A DNA stretch of 64,000 nt, from positions 3,085,551 through 3,149,550 of the forward strand of contig NZ_KZ614144.1 of NCBI RefSeq assembly GCF_002884445.1, written 5' to 3'. This document shows, in pieces, positions 51,945-61,060 of the stretch. The translations under genes were made by a program, and so were the position numbers. The first letter of the stretch is position 1. Every line of letters begins with the position of its first letter. Under the pieces are notes generated by a model. The model did not search any database. It was not told the DNA's origin and worked only from the letters and a program-made list of their open reading frames with translations. Origin of the DNA: Paenibacillus castaneae (GTDB taxonomy: Bacteria > Bacillota > Bacilli > Paenibacillales > Paenibacillaceae).

Positions 51945-52844
51945 TTATGCATTAAGGCTGGTCACATGCTCTTCACATTCCGATGAGCAGAAGCCATTCT
52001 TGGTTTCTTCACATTGTTTGCATACGATATGCTGCAAGTGGCAGGAATCGTCTGCACAGTTGATATACGTATCGGCAGGCTGCTGGCAATGGTGGCACTT
52101 GCCGACAACAAACGCTTCATCCGTCCGATTAATGTCAACGGAAGTTCTCTCATCAAATACATAACATTTGCCATCGAAAAGCCGGCCTTGAACCTCTTCG
52201 TCCTTGCCGTAGGTAACAATTCCTCCGTCTAACTGATAGACGTCCTTGAATCCTTCGCTAAGCATAACGCCCGTGAGCTTCTCACAGCGAATTCCACCTG
52301 TACAATAAGTTAGAATTGGCTTGTCTTTGAATTCAGCCATATTCTCGCGCAGCCATTCAGGAAACTCCTTGAACGTCTCCAGATCAGGTCGGATAGCGTT
52401 GCGGAAGTGACCGAGATCATATTCATAATCGCTTCTGCCATCAAGAATAATAACATCATCTCTTTGCAAATAATCATGGAACTCTTTGGGCGAGAGATGG
52501 GTCCCGGTTAATGTATTGGGGTCAAGCGGTTTCTCGTAACGAAGTGTTACAAGTTCTTTCTTGTAACGAACAAATATTTTTTTGAAAGCATGCTTATCTG
52601 TTTCATCAATCTTAAATACTAGATCAGAGAACAGCGGGTTTGCATGCATATCACGCATATATTGCTCCGTTTGCTCGAAAGTGCCTGAAAGGGTACCGTT
52701 AATGCCTTCATCGGCAATAAGGATACGGCCTTTAACGTTTAACTCTTTACAATAGGCAAGATGTTCAGCTGTAAACAGCTCTGCATCAGGGATAGCTACA
52801 AATTTATAATACAATAATACTCGAAAATTGTTGTTATCGCTCAT
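51945..52844 (-). CDS. trhO: Rhodanese-like tRNA uridine-34 hydroxylase TrhO
   Basis: 299 residues. The N-terminal YbfQ-type domain (about 1-100) has GRILIADEGINGTLSG. The rhodanese domain (about 120-220) has ILDGRSDYEYDLGHF and the catalytic loop Cys in TYCTGGIRCEK. The C-terminal tail is rich in Cys (GKCHHCQQPA, INCADDSC, CKQCEE), which is usual in Gram-positive members and may bind zinc. TrhO forms 5-hydroxyuridine at tRNA position 34. It is monocistronic and shares a terminator with the gene at 51195. Confidence 0.88.
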   Translation of the reverse strand: MSDNNNFRVLLYYKFVAIPDAELFTAEHLAYCKELNVKGRILIADEGINGTLSGTFEQTEQYMRDMHANPLFSDLVFKIDETDKHAFKKIFVRYKKELVTLRYEKPLDPNTLTGTHLSPKEFHDYLQRDDVIILDGRSDYEYDLGHFRNAIRPDLETFKEFPEWLRENMAEFKDKPILTYCTGGIRCEKLTGVMLSEGFKDVYQLDGGIVTYGKDEEVQGRLFDGKCYVFDERTSVDINRTDEAFVVGKCHHCQQPADTYINCADDSCHLQHIVCKQCEETKNGFCSSECEEHVTSLNA

Positions 52845-53038
52845 CGTATAATTCCTTTCCAGTAAACAATTAAAACCATATTATATTATAGTTGACTCCA
52901 TACTTATTTTCAACCGTTAACACATTTAATCCGAACGGTGTTCCCTTTATCGAGTGGATCAAATCAGAGCAGGGTCAGTATTTAGTTGAGAAAACAGGAT
53001 ATACGCCACTAATTGAAAATTAGGGATAATATTGACCT

Positions 53039-53929
53039 TTAAGCTTGATTCTTATTTAACAGCTCAATAAATCGCTGCGCGATAAGAGACAAGGAGGTAT
53101 TTCGTCTCGTTGCTATTCCTATTGTACGGGTAGGAATGGGCTTATCGCTATTCAATCGAAACAATTTACCCTGCTCCAGCTCTTGTTTGACGAATGACTC
53201 CGTTACGAACGCTGCCCCGTAGCCTCGCTCTGCGAGTTCAATCAACATATCCATACTGCTCAGCTCAATATCCGCTTCTGCTTCTAATCCTTGAGATATC
53301 AACCATTGGTCTACAAAACCTCTGGTACTGCTGCCAGGGGTAAGAAGAAGAAGCGGTATTTGTATGAACTGCTCTGAGGTGATCACTTGCTCTGAATATT
53401 TTTTGAAAGCAGGCCCGACCACAAAGCAATCCTGTATTGCAAGCAGTGGACTTACGTCCAGAGCTTCATCATACAGCGGTAAATGAACCAGTCCCAAATC
53501 AATCTGGCCTTCCTTAAGTCGGTTTCGTATTTCAGAAGTTTTTCCTTGGGCAAGGCGTATTCGGACGTCTGGATGCTCCGCATGAAATAAATCCAGCTGA
53601 GGTAGTAATACATGCTTAATAATCGGCCCGCTGGCGCCAATTCGAAGCTCACCGGCGGTCAGGTCTTTGAGCGAACGAAGCTTTTGTTCTCCAGCCTCCA
53701 GAAAAGCAATCGATTTCTCTACAAATACGAATAAGGAGGCGCCTTCTGCTGTCAGCCTGACACCTTTGGACAAACGATCGAACAGCTTCACGCCGAGCGC
53801 TGCTTCGAGCTGCTTTATGGCATAGCTAACAGATGGCTGCGTGATATGAAGCTCTTCTGCAGCTCTAGTTAAATTTCCTGATTGGGCAGTATATAAAAAA
53901 ATACGATACCATTCCAAGTTTATATTCAT
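53039..53929 (-). CDS. LysR-family transcriptional regulator
   Basis: 296 residues. The N-terminal winged helix is LEWYRIFLYTAQSGNLTRAAEELHIT in two parts, then QPSVSYAIKQLEAALGVKLF. The substrate-binding domain (about 90-290) is complete. It is divergent from a chorismate synthase gene and probably regulates it, perhaps with an aromatic intermediate as ligand. The ATG at 53929 gives the usual LysR N-terminus (MNINLEWYRIF); an upstream in-frame start at 53977 would run into the promoter. GGAG lies about ten bases upstream. Confidence 0.87.
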   Translation of the reverse strand: MNINLEWYRIFLYTAQSGNLTRAAEELHITQPSVSYAIKQLEAALGVKLFDRLSKGVRLTAEGASLFVFVEKSIAFLEAGEQKLRSLKDLTAGELRIGASGPIIKHVLLPQLDLFHAEHPDVRIRLAQGKTSEIRNRLKEGQIDLGLVHLPLYDEALDVSPLLAIQDCFVVGPAFKKYSEQVITSEQFIQIPLLLLTPGSSTRGFVDQWLISQGLEAEADIELSSMDMLIELAERGYGAAFVTESFVKQELEQGKLFRLNSDKPIPTRTIGIATRRNTSLSLIAQRFIELLNKNQA

Positions 53930-54047
53930 AGTGATATTAACTCCTTCTATGGCAAGACCGTTAAATTTGAATTTCATTTATTACATAATCAAAATTATAA
54001 TAGAAATAGAAGAACATCGTCAAAACAAACATTCGGGGGTAATTCAT

Positions 54048-55103
54048 ATGGCTGGAAATTCATTTGGCAATCAATTTAAAATAACGACTTTCGGAGAATC
54101 TCATGGAGAAGCAGTCGGTGTAATCGTAGATGGCGTAAGTCCTGGCGTTGAAATAGATGAGGCTTATATCCAGATTCAAATGGACCGCAGGAAGCCTGGA
54201 CAATCTTCCGTCACTTCGCCTCGCAAGGAATATGATATTATCAACATTCTGTCAGGCACCTTCGAAGGAAAGACAACAGGTACACCACTGTTTATTATGC
54301 TGCATAACAAGGACATGAGGCCGGACGCCTATAGCGATATACAGTATTCTTTCCGTCCCGGACATGCTGATTATACGTATTTGAAAAAGTATGGCATTCG
54401 CGATCACCGTGGAAGCGGGAGAGCATCTGGGAGAGAGACGGCAGGACGGGTAGCAGGCGGCGCCGTCGCACGCAAGCTTCTAGAAAACAGGGGAGTCAGC
54501 GTCGTTGCCTATACGAAGGAAATAGGCGGAATCAAATGCGAAACCTATGTTGAGGACGAAATCGAGAAAAATGCGGTTAGGGCTTGTGATTCTAACGCTG
54601 CAGTTAAGATGATTGAAAAAATTGAACATTTGGCTTCAATTGGCGACAGCTGCGGCGGAATTGTGGAATGTAGAATAAGAGGCGTCCGAGCTGGCATTGG
54701 CCAACCCGTATTTGATAAGCTGGATGCTGAGCTTGCGAAGGCTATGCTGTCGATTGGCGCTGTAAAGGGGATTGAATTCGGTTCCGGATTTGCCGCGGCG
54801 GACATGCTGGGAAGTGAGCATAACGACCAAATGGACAGAAATGGCTTTCTGACCAATCATGCAGGCGGAATCATCGGGGGCATTAGTACAGGTGAAGAAA
54901 TTGTATTCAGAATCGTTGTAAAGCCGACGTCCTCGATATCCGTTCAGCAGCAAACAATCGATATTCATGGAGAAGAAAAGGCAATTGAGACGATTGGCAG
55001 ACATGATCCTTGTATTTGTCCGCGAATTATTCCTGTAGTAGAAGCAATGGCATGTATTGTAATAGAAGATTTATACAAGCAGCAAGCCGCTATGCATGAT
55101 TAA
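54048..55103 (+). CDS. aroC: Chorismate synthase
   Basis: 351 residues. Signature blocks: FKITTFGESHGEAVGVIVDG, DRRKPGQSSVTSPRKE, the flavin/phosphate site GIRDHRGSGRASGRETAGRV, and RHDPCICPRIIPVVEAM. It makes chorismate from EPSP using reduced FMN. It is not in a trp/aro operon here and is divergent from a LysR gene. The sequence seems closer to the proteobacterial-type length (about 350-360) than to the 390-residue Bacillus AroF, so it may be an extra, regulated copy. A TATAAT at 53996-54001 with TTCATT 17 bases upstream could be the promoter. Confidence 0.92.
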   Translation: MAGNSFGNQFKITTFGESHGEAVGVIVDGVSPGVEIDEAYIQIQMDRRKPGQSSVTSPRKEYDIINILSGTFEGKTTGTPLFIMLHNKDMRPDAYSDIQYSFRPGHADYTYLKKYGIRDHRGSGRASGRETAGRVAGGAVARKLLENRGVSVVAYTKEIGGIKCETYVEDEIEKNAVRACDSNAAVKMIEKIEHLASIGDSCGGIVECRIRGVRAGIGQPVFDKLDAELAKAMLSIGAVKGIEFGSGFAAADMLGSEHNDQMDRNGFLTNHAGGIIGGISTGEEIVFRIVVKPTSSISVQQQTIDIHGEEKAIETIGRHDPCICPRIIPVVEAMACIVIEDLYKQQAAMHD

Positions 55104-55215
55104 GCAGCCATAACAAATACGATTGCAGCTTGGTCCATTTTGTTATTCGACTATTCGTTTTATAATGGGTGTATGACTCATTTATCGAAACCGCGATATC
55201 GAGAGGAGAATGAAG

Positions 55216-56184
55216 ATGAGACCTTCTGTATTTATTGACCGTCCCATTCCAGCAGAGGTAGAGGCATATATTGCTGAGCATTGCAATATTGTTAAGTGGG
55301 AGAGTGCTGAGCCAATTACTTCAGAGGGCTTGTATCCTATGCTTACCCATGTTGACGGCTTGCTTACTGCCGGCTTGAGAATTGATGCTGAGCTGCTGGA
55401 GGCTGCTCCAAATTTAAAGATTGTTAGCAGTATTAGCGTTGGGTACAACCATTTCGATCTCATTGCAATGAAGCAGCGAGGCGTGCTTGGCACGAATACG
55501 CCGCATGTACTAAGCGATACTGTTGCAGACTTAGCCTTAGCGCTCATGCTGGGTGCTGCAAGGCGCGTTGCTGAGCTTGATCGTTATGTGAAAGACGGAA
55601 GGTGGAAGCAAGGGGATGGCCGTTCCCTGTTCGGAACGGACGTACATCATGCCAAGCTGGGCATTATTGGCATGGGACGAATAGGTGAGGCTGTAGCGCG
55701 CCGCGCTAAATTTGGATTTGAAATGGATGTCGTTTATCACAACCGAAGCCGCAAACCCGAGGCAGAGGCGAAGCTTGGTGTACGCTATGCGGAGTTGAAC
55801 GAATTACTTTCTGTTTCCGATTTCGTTGTGCTGCTTGCACCATTAACACCTGAAACAACAAAGCTGCTGGGCAGAAATGAATTTCAATTAATGAAGTCCA
55901 CAGCTATTTTCATCAATATTTCACGCGGCCAAACGATTGATGAGGCGGCTTTGATTGAAGCTCTGCAGGAGGGAACGATTGCTGCTGCAGGTCTGGATGT
56001 ATTTGAGAAGGAGCCCATTGACGCAAAACATCCGTTTCTGTCCATGCCGAATGTTCTGACACTGCCGCATATTGGTTCAGCAACGGAACAGACACGCTTT
56101 GAAATGGCCATGCTGGCCGCGTATAATTTAGTTGATGGCGTGAAAGGGCAAATGCCTTCCAATGTTGTGGAAGAATTAAGATAG
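55216..56184 (+). CDS. D-isomer-specific 2-hydroxyacid dehydrogenase
   Basis: 322 residues. The NAD-binding domain (about 100-285) has LGIIGMGRIGEAVARRA. The catalytic set is Arg in FINISRGQTIDE, Glu in LDVFEKEP and His in LPHIGSATEQT. It resembles glyoxylate/hydroxypyruvate reductases (GyaR/GhrB). The ATG at 55216 has GAGAGGAG at proper spacing; 55210 is too close. It follows aroC by about 110 bases, with a TATAAT at 55161, so it is probably separate. Confidence 0.87.
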   Translation: MRPSVFIDRPIPAEVEAYIAEHCNIVKWESAEPITSEGLYPMLTHVDGLLTAGLRIDAELLEAAPNLKIVSSISVGYNHFDLIAMKQRGVLGTNTPHVLSDTVADLALALMLGAARRVAELDRYVKDGRWKQGDGRSLFGTDVHHAKLGIIGMGRIGEAVARRAKFGFEMDVVYHNRSRKPEAEAKLGVRYAELNELLSVSDFVVLLAPLTPETTKLLGRNEFQLMKSTAIFINISRGQTIDEAALIEALQEGTIAAAGLDVFEKEPIDAKHPFLSMPNVLTLPHIGSATEQTRFEMAMLAAYNLVDGVKGQMPSNVVEELR

Positions 56185-56282
56185 CATCAATGAAGATGAG
56201 TTTGCGAAAACTTATAACATCATATGAATGATATAGCAGCTTAAGCCGCAATGAACGATAAGGATTACCAGGTATTTGACTA

Positions 56283-56311
56283 TTGACAGTGGATTACTTG
56301 TCATGTAAGAT
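56283..56311 (+). promoter_or_regulatory. Promoter of the purine riboswitch transcript
   Basis: TTGACA (56283-56288), 17-bp spacer, TAAGAT (56306-56311). The transcript would start near 56318, before the aptamer. Confidence 0.7.
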
Positions 56312-56344
56312 TTACAGGTCAAGAACCAACTCATAACCAAATAA

Positions 56345-56468
56345 ATTCGTATAACCTCACAGAAGGACATAAATACAGGGTGAGGGTTTCTACGGGAAGC
56401 CTTAACTTCCTAACTACGAATATAAGATCATTCCAAATGATTCTATATTCGCGGTTAGGATTTTTTTT
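56345..56468 (+). promoter_or_regulatory. Purine riboswitch with overlapping terminator (ON type)
   Basis: P1 is ATTCGTA (56345-56351) with TACGAAT (56415-56421). P2 is CCTCAC (56355-56360) with GTGAGG (56380-56385). The core junction GTTTCTAC follows (56386-56393). P3 is GGGAAG (56394-56399) with CTTCCT, and its loop GCCTTAAC resembles that of the adenine pbuE switch. The base equivalent to position 74 is C (56414), which normally selects guanine. The terminator (56408-56468, eight T) uses the 3' strands of P3 and P1, so ligand binding should prevent termination. L2 is longer (19 nt) than usual. Confidence 0.75.
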
Positions 56469-56512
56469 GTTTAAGAGTAGGCTTGCAACATCAGAAAGGG
56501 GCAGTAATACAG

Positions 56513-57454
56513 ATGAAATACATGCTATCGGTTTTTCTTGGTGCAGCCAGCTACGGCATATTATCCACCATCGTCGTTCTTGCATACGGGCAAGGCTACG
56601 TATTAGGAGAAGTGGTCGGCACTCAATTATTAACAGGCTTTATACTCGCTTGGGGTCTTTCTTTCTTTATGAAATGGCGCGAGAAACAAAAGGCAGGCTC
56701 AAGCAATAATTCAAATTCAAATGCATCACAGAATGCTGTTAAATTAACGTGGAAGCATCGGCTTATGCTGATGGCGGCCGGTACGCCAACCGCTATTACA
56801 GGCTTGCTGTATTATCAATCACTTCGTTATATTCCAGCTTCATTAGCTATTATTTTATTATTCCAATTTACTTGGATCGGCGTCGTTATTCAGGCGGTTA
56901 GTCAGCGTAAACGTCCTACTGGAATTATGGTTATCACCATTGCCATCTTGTTTGGAGGTACGCTGCTTGCAGCAGGAATTATGGAGCAGGGCACAGGAAG
57001 TTTCAATATTATGGGTCTTGTATTAGGTCTGCTGTCCGCAGTAAGTTATTCCTTGTTTATTCTATTCAGCGGAAAGGCCGTTCCATCCGTGCATCCTGCC
57101 TACCGAAGCGCATGGATGATAACAGGGGGCTTAGTGCTTGTATTCATTCTTTTCCCGCCAACATTTTTGTTTAATGGGCAAATTCTCAGTGATCTTATAC
57201 TGTACGGGTTTATGCTTGGCTTGTTCGGTGCGTTTATCCCGCCTGTATTGTTTGCTGTCGGAGTTCCGCATATCGGAGAAGGCATGGCAGGCATTCTTGG
57301 AGCATCGGAGCTGCCAGTAGCCGTCCTGCTTTCCTCCTTTGTTCTAAATGAGTATGTCAGTACGCTGCAGTGGGCAGGCGTTATCGTTGTTCTCATTGGA
57401 ATAGCATTGCCAGAGCTGCTGAAGAAAAGAAGAAGCCTCAGTCTTCAGCAATAA
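56513..57454 (+). CDS. EamA/DMT-family transporter
   Basis: 313 residues with ten membrane helices in two EamA repeats (about 1-145 and 165-305), separated near 70 by an Asn/Ser-rich loop. The second repeat ends ELPVAVLLSSFVLNEYVSTLQW, the typical EamA closing block. DMT proteins are often exporters of metabolites. The upstream purine riboswitch, apparently an ON switch, suggests efflux of a purine base or nucleoside, as pbuE does in B. subtilis. The ATG at 56513 has AAAGGGG. Confidence 0.85.
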   Translation: MKYMLSVFLGAASYGILSTIVVLAYGQGYVLGEVVGTQLLTGFILAWGLSFFMKWREKQKAGSSNNSNSNASQNAVKLTWKHRLMLMAAGTPTAITGLLYYQSLRYIPASLAIILLFQFTWIGVVIQAVSQRKRPTGIMVITIAILFGGTLLAAGIMEQGTGSFNIMGLVLGLLSAVSYSLFILFSGKAVPSVHPAYRSAWMITGGLVLVFILFPPTFLFNGQILSDLILYGFMLGLFGAFIPPVLFAVGVPHIGEGMAGILGASELPVAVLLSSFVLNEYVSTLQWAGVIVVLIGIALPELLKKRRSLSLQQ

Positions 57455-57548
57455 AGTATCCATTGAAATCAACCTCGTTGCATAGCAGGAGTTCATTTCA
57501 AAAATAATAACAATCGTATGAACATCCAGCTAAGCGGGAGGCTGTTAA

Positions 57549-58454
57549 ATGCGATTTGATTGTATCATTGTGGGCGGCGGTATCGCTGGCTTGCAAGCTG
57601 CTGTACAGCTAGGAAGATATCGTCATAAAGTAGCTGTTATCGACGCAGCGGATGGACGATCCCGCTTATGCAGAAGCTATCATAACCTGCTCGGGTGGCA
57701 GGATGGAGTTAGCGGAGCACAATTGCTGGCAGCAGGCAGAGAGCAGGCGGAACGTCTGCATGTTCAATTCATACGAGCGACAGCAGATACTGTTCGAGAG
57801 GAATCCGGAGGATTTGTCATCCATACCAACACAGGTGAGACATTTCACGGCAAGAGATTGCTTCTTGCTACTGGCGTTAAAGATCGCTTGCCTCCTTTTC
57901 CAGAGCTGCTGCCCTGCATGGGGATTAGCGTCTATATTTGTCCAGACTGCGATGGATACGAGGTAGCAGATAGACGTACGATCGTAATTGGTTCTGGCAA
58001 TCCTGGTGCGAATATGGCACTTACACTCATGCATTGGACAACGGAACTCATTTACGTTAATCATGAGCTTGCGGCTTTAGATGAGCAGCTTTTCCATCAG
58101 CTTGAGCAGCATCGTATTTCTTATATTAAGAAATCAATCCATTCTGTAATTACTCAGCAATCCAGCTTTAAAGGCGTTGAATTGAGTGATGGTACCGTCT
58201 TGGAAGCTGAGCGCTGCTTTGTTGCTCTTGGCGGTAATATCGTCCGTTCCGATATCGCAGAGCAGCTCAATGTCCAACTATCGGATAATAAACATATTCT
58301 TGTAGATGCACGAACCAAGAAAACCAGCGTCCAGCATGTATGGGCTGCGGGAGATGTGACAGCCCACTCAGAGATGGCTGCAATAGCTATGGGAGATGGC
58401 AGCCAAGCTGCTATCTGGATTCATAAAAGCCTAATAGAAGCTATTGAAACATAG
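57549..58454 (+). CDS. Thioredoxin reductase-like flavoprotein
   Basis: 301 residues. FAD motif VGGGIAGLQAAVQLG at the N-terminus, redox pair CPDC in YICPDCDGYEV near 132, NAD motif VIGSGNPGANMAL, and the C-terminal FAD motif VWAAGDVTAHSEM. TrxB usually has C-A-T-C with GDFFRD-like context; CPDCDG is seen in divergent relatives. It could reduce a dedicated thioredoxin or another disulphide. It lies 95 bases after the EamA gene and has GGGAGG before its ATG. Confidence 0.83.
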   Translation: MRFDCIIVGGGIAGLQAAVQLGRYRHKVAVIDAADGRSRLCRSYHNLLGWQDGVSGAQLLAAGREQAERLHVQFIRATADTVREESGGFVIHTNTGETFHGKRLLLATGVKDRLPPFPELLPCMGISVYICPDCDGYEVADRRTIVIGSGNPGANMALTLMHWTTELIYVNHELAALDEQLFHQLEQHRISYIKKSIHSVITQQSSFKGVELSDGTVLEAERCFVALGGNIVRSDIAEQLNVQLSDNKHILVDARTKKTSVQHVWAAGDVTAHSEMAAIAMGDGSQAAIWIHKSLIEAIET

Positions 58455-58465
58455 ATAGGACAGCA

Positions 58466-58504
58466 AAACAGCCGAACAGGGTAATTATACCTGTTCGGCT
58501 GTTT
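58466..58504. terminator. Intrinsic terminator
   Basis: AAACAGCCGAACAGG (58466-58480) pairs perfectly with CCTGTTCGGCTGTTT (58490-58504). Confidence 0.85.
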
Positions 58505-58620
58505 GCTTCTTTGGTCTATTGCTGCCTGCTGCCAGCCTTATAAAATTTAATATCAGAATTTGAAATTATTTGATGATAACTGCTTCTGAAACTTCCTCAT
58601 TTCTTTTCAAATTCATAAGA

Positions 58621-59205
58621 CTATAATGAAGTTATAACCTTGTCGATTATCCCATATTGCAGTGCTTCCTCAGAGGACATAAAGTAATCGCGATCCATAT
58701 CCTTCTCAATCCTTTCAAGCGGCTGGCCGGTTCTCTTAGAGGCGATTCCATTCAATTTGGCACGAATATTAAGGATGCGATTCGCGCTTATCGCGATGTC
58801 GCTCGCTTGGCCTTGCGCACCTCCATGCGGCTGATGAATCATAATTTCGCTATTAGGAAGTGCGAAGCGATGACCCTTGGAACCGGCTAGGAGTAGAATG
58901 GCAGCAAAGGAGGCTGCTAATCCCGTACAAATCGTATGAATCGGTGGCTTAACGTACTGCATGGTATCAAATATGGCGAACCCCGCAGAAGTCGAGCCGC
59001 CGGGACTGTTGATATACATGAAGATTTCTTTGTCCGAATCCTCCGCTGTTAGATACAAAAGCTGAGCAGTAATACTGTTAGCGACATTATCGTCAATTGC
59101 GGATCCTAGAAATATAATGCGATCTCGAAGCAATCTGGAGTAAATATCATAAGATCTCTCGCCGCGACTCGATTGCTCTACTACATAAGGGATGTATGAA
59201 CTCAT
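58621..59205 (-). CDS. clpP: ClpP-family protease subunit (paralogue)
   Basis: 194 residues. The catalytic triad is visible: Ser in [11 protein letters not shown] (the usual form is GMAASMGAFLL), His in IMIHQPHGG and Asp in [21 protein letters not shown] is the strand-forming block. Differences around the active site Ser suggest it is a paralogue of the main ClpP. ATG 59205 has AGGAGG six bases upstream; the longer ORF to 59262 is not supported. It is monocistronic. Confidence 0.88.
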   Translation of the reverse strand: MSSYIPYVVEQSSRGERSYDIYSRLLRDRIIFLGSAIDDNVANSITAQLLYLTAEDSDKEIFMYINSPGGSTSAGFAIFDTMQYVKPPIHTICTGLAASFAAILLLAGSKGHRFALPNSEIMIHQPHGGAQGQASDIAISANRILNIRAKLNGIASKRTGQPLERIEKDMDRDYFMSSEEALQYGIIDKVITSL

Positions 59206-59383
59206 TTGTTTTCCTCCTGATTTTGTTTTTTGCTTTCCACCAGAAAACGAATAATTGGACATAAAAGATACGGTTCAAAAAAGATTAAATTTGCGTATCC
59301 TTTCTAGAGGCTCAATCGTTTACTTTATTAAGGAAAGCTCTCTTTCAGCTGCGAAAACCGGGAGCCGATGAGGAGGATGATTA

Positions 59384-60118
59384 ATGGTAATTACGGATAA
59401 TAGAGAAACAAGATCAACAGATAAATATATAGAACAATTGCAAACAGTCGTTCATCGGTACTGCTTATCTCTAACTAAATCAAGGTGGGATGCAGAGGAT
59501 TTAGCACAGGATACATGGTTGAAAGGATGGGGTGTTGTTCAAGGAACATCACATAATAACCTGGAAGCGTTACTTCTTCGCATTGCCAAAAATACGTGGA
59601 TTGATCAAACACGACGAAAAAGTCACTATACCAGCATTTTGAAACAGATGAGACCAAACGAAATGATTATAGAACGAAGCAGTCTTGAGATCGAAGATGC
59701 TTTGAATGCTTTAATGAAGCATTTATCCCCTCTGCAGCGAACGGTTTTTTTGCTGAGGGACGTATTTGCTTACTCCACAACGGAAACAGCAGAAATGCTT
59801 GGCATGACCGAGGGAGCCGCCAAGGCTGCGCTTCACAGAGCTCGCGCAGCACTGTCAGGAGTACAGCAGGAGCTTGAAGCAGCTGCTCTTCCTGCATCGA
59901 TAGAAGAAGATATAGCTCAATTCCTTAGTGCTTTCATGTTGGCCAATGAGAAAGGAGATATGACTCTCCTCGTTCACCTTGCACAAAGAGATGCTGCTGA
60001 TATGGCTGTGATGCTGGGATTAGCTCAAACGAGGTGGATGCAGACAAGAACTCAGCAGCAGCCTATTCGACCGTGTCAGGAATACGGTCCAAGTATGTTC
60101 ATGTGCAGCGCTGCGTAA
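59384..60118 (+). CDS. ECF-type RNA polymerase sigma factor
   Basis: 244 residues. Region 2 (about 15-85) has DAEDLAQDTWLKGW and RIAKNTWIDQTRRK. Region 4 (about 105-160) has LSPLQRTVFLLRDVFAYSTTETAEMLG and TEGAAKAALHRARAAL. A C-terminal extension of about 75 residues is unusual for small ECF factors and may be regulatory. No anti-sigma gene is adjacent. The ATG has GAGGAGG. Confidence 0.87.
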   Translation: MVITDNRETRSTDKYIEQLQTVVHRYCLSLTKSRWDAEDLAQDTWLKGWGVVQGTSHNNLEALLLRIAKNTWIDQTRRKSHYTSILKQMRPNEMIIERSSLEIEDALNALMKHLSPLQRTVFLLRDVFAYSTTETAEMLGMTEGAAKAALHRARAALSGVQQELEAAALPASIEEDIAQFLSAFMLANEKGDMTLLVHLAQRDAADMAVMLGLAQTRWMQTRTQQQPIRPCQEYGPSMFMCSAA

Positions 60119-60264
60119 CATGTAGATTCCTCACATACATGATGATCCGTCAGCTTGGCTGGTAAAGTTCTTTTATAAATGTTCTTTCACTACCACTCAC
60201 CCAGAAAATGGACGTATACTGATGAAGTCGGGCCGACGAATGAATAGGAAAGGAGTTGATCGAT

Positions 60265-60347
60265 TTGATTCAAAATTATGAGGTGATCTCCGTTTAATCG
60301 GAGATTATGATTGATGAGGGAGGCCGCAGGGCCTCCTTCTTTCTTTT
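60265..60347 (+). other. Ten-codon ORF and tandem hairpins ending in a terminator
   Basis: TTG at 60265 has AAAGGAG nine bases upstream and encodes MIQNYEVISV. Its end overlaps a hairpin (ATCTCCG 60286-60292 with CGGAGAT 60299-60305). A GC-rich terminator follows (GGAGGCC 60319-60325 with GGCCTCC 60330-60336, T-rich tail). It could be a short regulatory RNA or a leader. I see nothing else certain in 60119-60464. Confidence 0.35.
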
Positions 60348-60464
60348 CGCTAAAATAAAAATGAAGATGGGTTTTTTTTCAAAATTTTCTTGTAAACTGA
60401 AAAGGCTTTCACTATACTGAAATAGTATCTTTACGAATCCATTCTTATGGAGGAGAAAGTTCTC

Positions 60465-60545
60465 ATGTTTATTGCTACCCAATGCTTTGCCAAAAATCGA
60501 AGGGAGGAAGAAAAAAATGGTAATATCAACTACTGTTTCTTTTAA
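60465..60545 (+). CDS. 26-aa small ORF
   Basis: ATG behind GGAGGAGAAAG encodes MFIATQCFAKNRREEEKNGN and six more residues. It overlaps the next small ORF in a different frame. Translation is uncertain. Confidence 0.3.
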   Translation: MFIATQCFAKNRREEEKNGNINYCFF

Positions 60546-60621
60546 TCGCACAAAGCTTAGCTTATTCGAGGAGGATATTTATAATGAACTACAAAAATGG
60601 GAGAGACGTGCTTCCCCCTAG
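60517..60621 (+). CDS. 34-aa small ORF overlapping CD3324-like gene
   Basis: ATG behind AGGGAGGAAG encodes MVISTTVSFNRTKLSLFEED and 14 more residues. It overlaps the start of the next gene by 38 bases in another frame, and contains that gene's ribosome binding site. It may serve translational coupling. Confidence 0.35.
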   Translation: MVISTTVSFNRTKLSLFEEDIYNELQKWERRASP

Positions 60622-60850
60622 CTTATTAATGGAGCTTCAAAAGTATATTCAAGGTGATTTGATTTATGTGCCTAAAGCTGCTGAGCAGCGCGCGCACTGG
60701 GGTGAGGTAAGCGGCACTCGGAAGCTGCTCGCAGAACGGAATAAAGAAATATCCAATTACTATACAAATGGTTGGACGGTTGCTGATTTGGAGCGTAAAT
60801 ACCATCTATCCGGTGAAAGCATACGCAAAATAATCGTCAAGGCACGTTAG
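60584..60850 (+). CDS. CD3324-family small HTH protein
   Basis: 88 residues. The pattern NGRDVLPPSLLMELQKYIQG, DLIYVPK, RAHWGEVSGTRKLLAERNKE and the C-terminal helix-turn-helix WTVADLERKYHLSGESIRKI match what I recall of the CD3324 family of Firmicute proteins, probably DNA-binding. The strong GAGGAGG site precedes the ATG. It is preceded by two overlapping tiny ORFs and followed by a terminator. Confidence 0.75.
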   Translation: MNYKNGRDVLPPSLLMELQKYIQGDLIYVPKAAEQRAHWGEVSGTRKLLAERNKEISNYYTNGWTVADLERKYHLSGESIRKIIVKAR

Positions 60851-60876
60851 CGGATGAGGACGATTCATAGAAGGAA

Positions 60877-60920
60877 AAAACGAGCAGGCAGCCATTGGGC
60901 AGTCTGCTCGTTTTGATTTT
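60877..60920 (+). terminator. Intrinsic terminator
   Basis: AAAACGAGCAG (60877-60887) pairs with CTGCTCGTTTT (60904-60914), T-rich tail. Confidence 0.8.
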
Positions 60921-61060
60921 AGAATAAATGCAAATTATTTCTTCTTTTCATCTTTTTAATGAAGGAGTTTTTTGTCGAATGTCGAACTGTTATATGTTGT
61001 TTGATGACAAAACTTGTCGATAAAATAGGAAAATATGTTTATTTGGAGGAATATCATTTC

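Noticed and set aside
53931..54047. Extended N-terminus of chorismate synthase
   Set aside because: The extension covers the divergent promoter region. The ATG at 54048 has GGGGGT and gives the canonical N-terminus.
56380..56709. 109-aa ORF across the purine riboswitch
   Set aside because: It overlaps the aptamer, terminator and the start of the EamA gene in another frame, without coding character.
60959..61060. Extended N-terminus of the CheY-like protein
   Set aside because: No ribosome binding site, and receiver domains begin at the residues following ATG 61061, which has TTGGAGGA.
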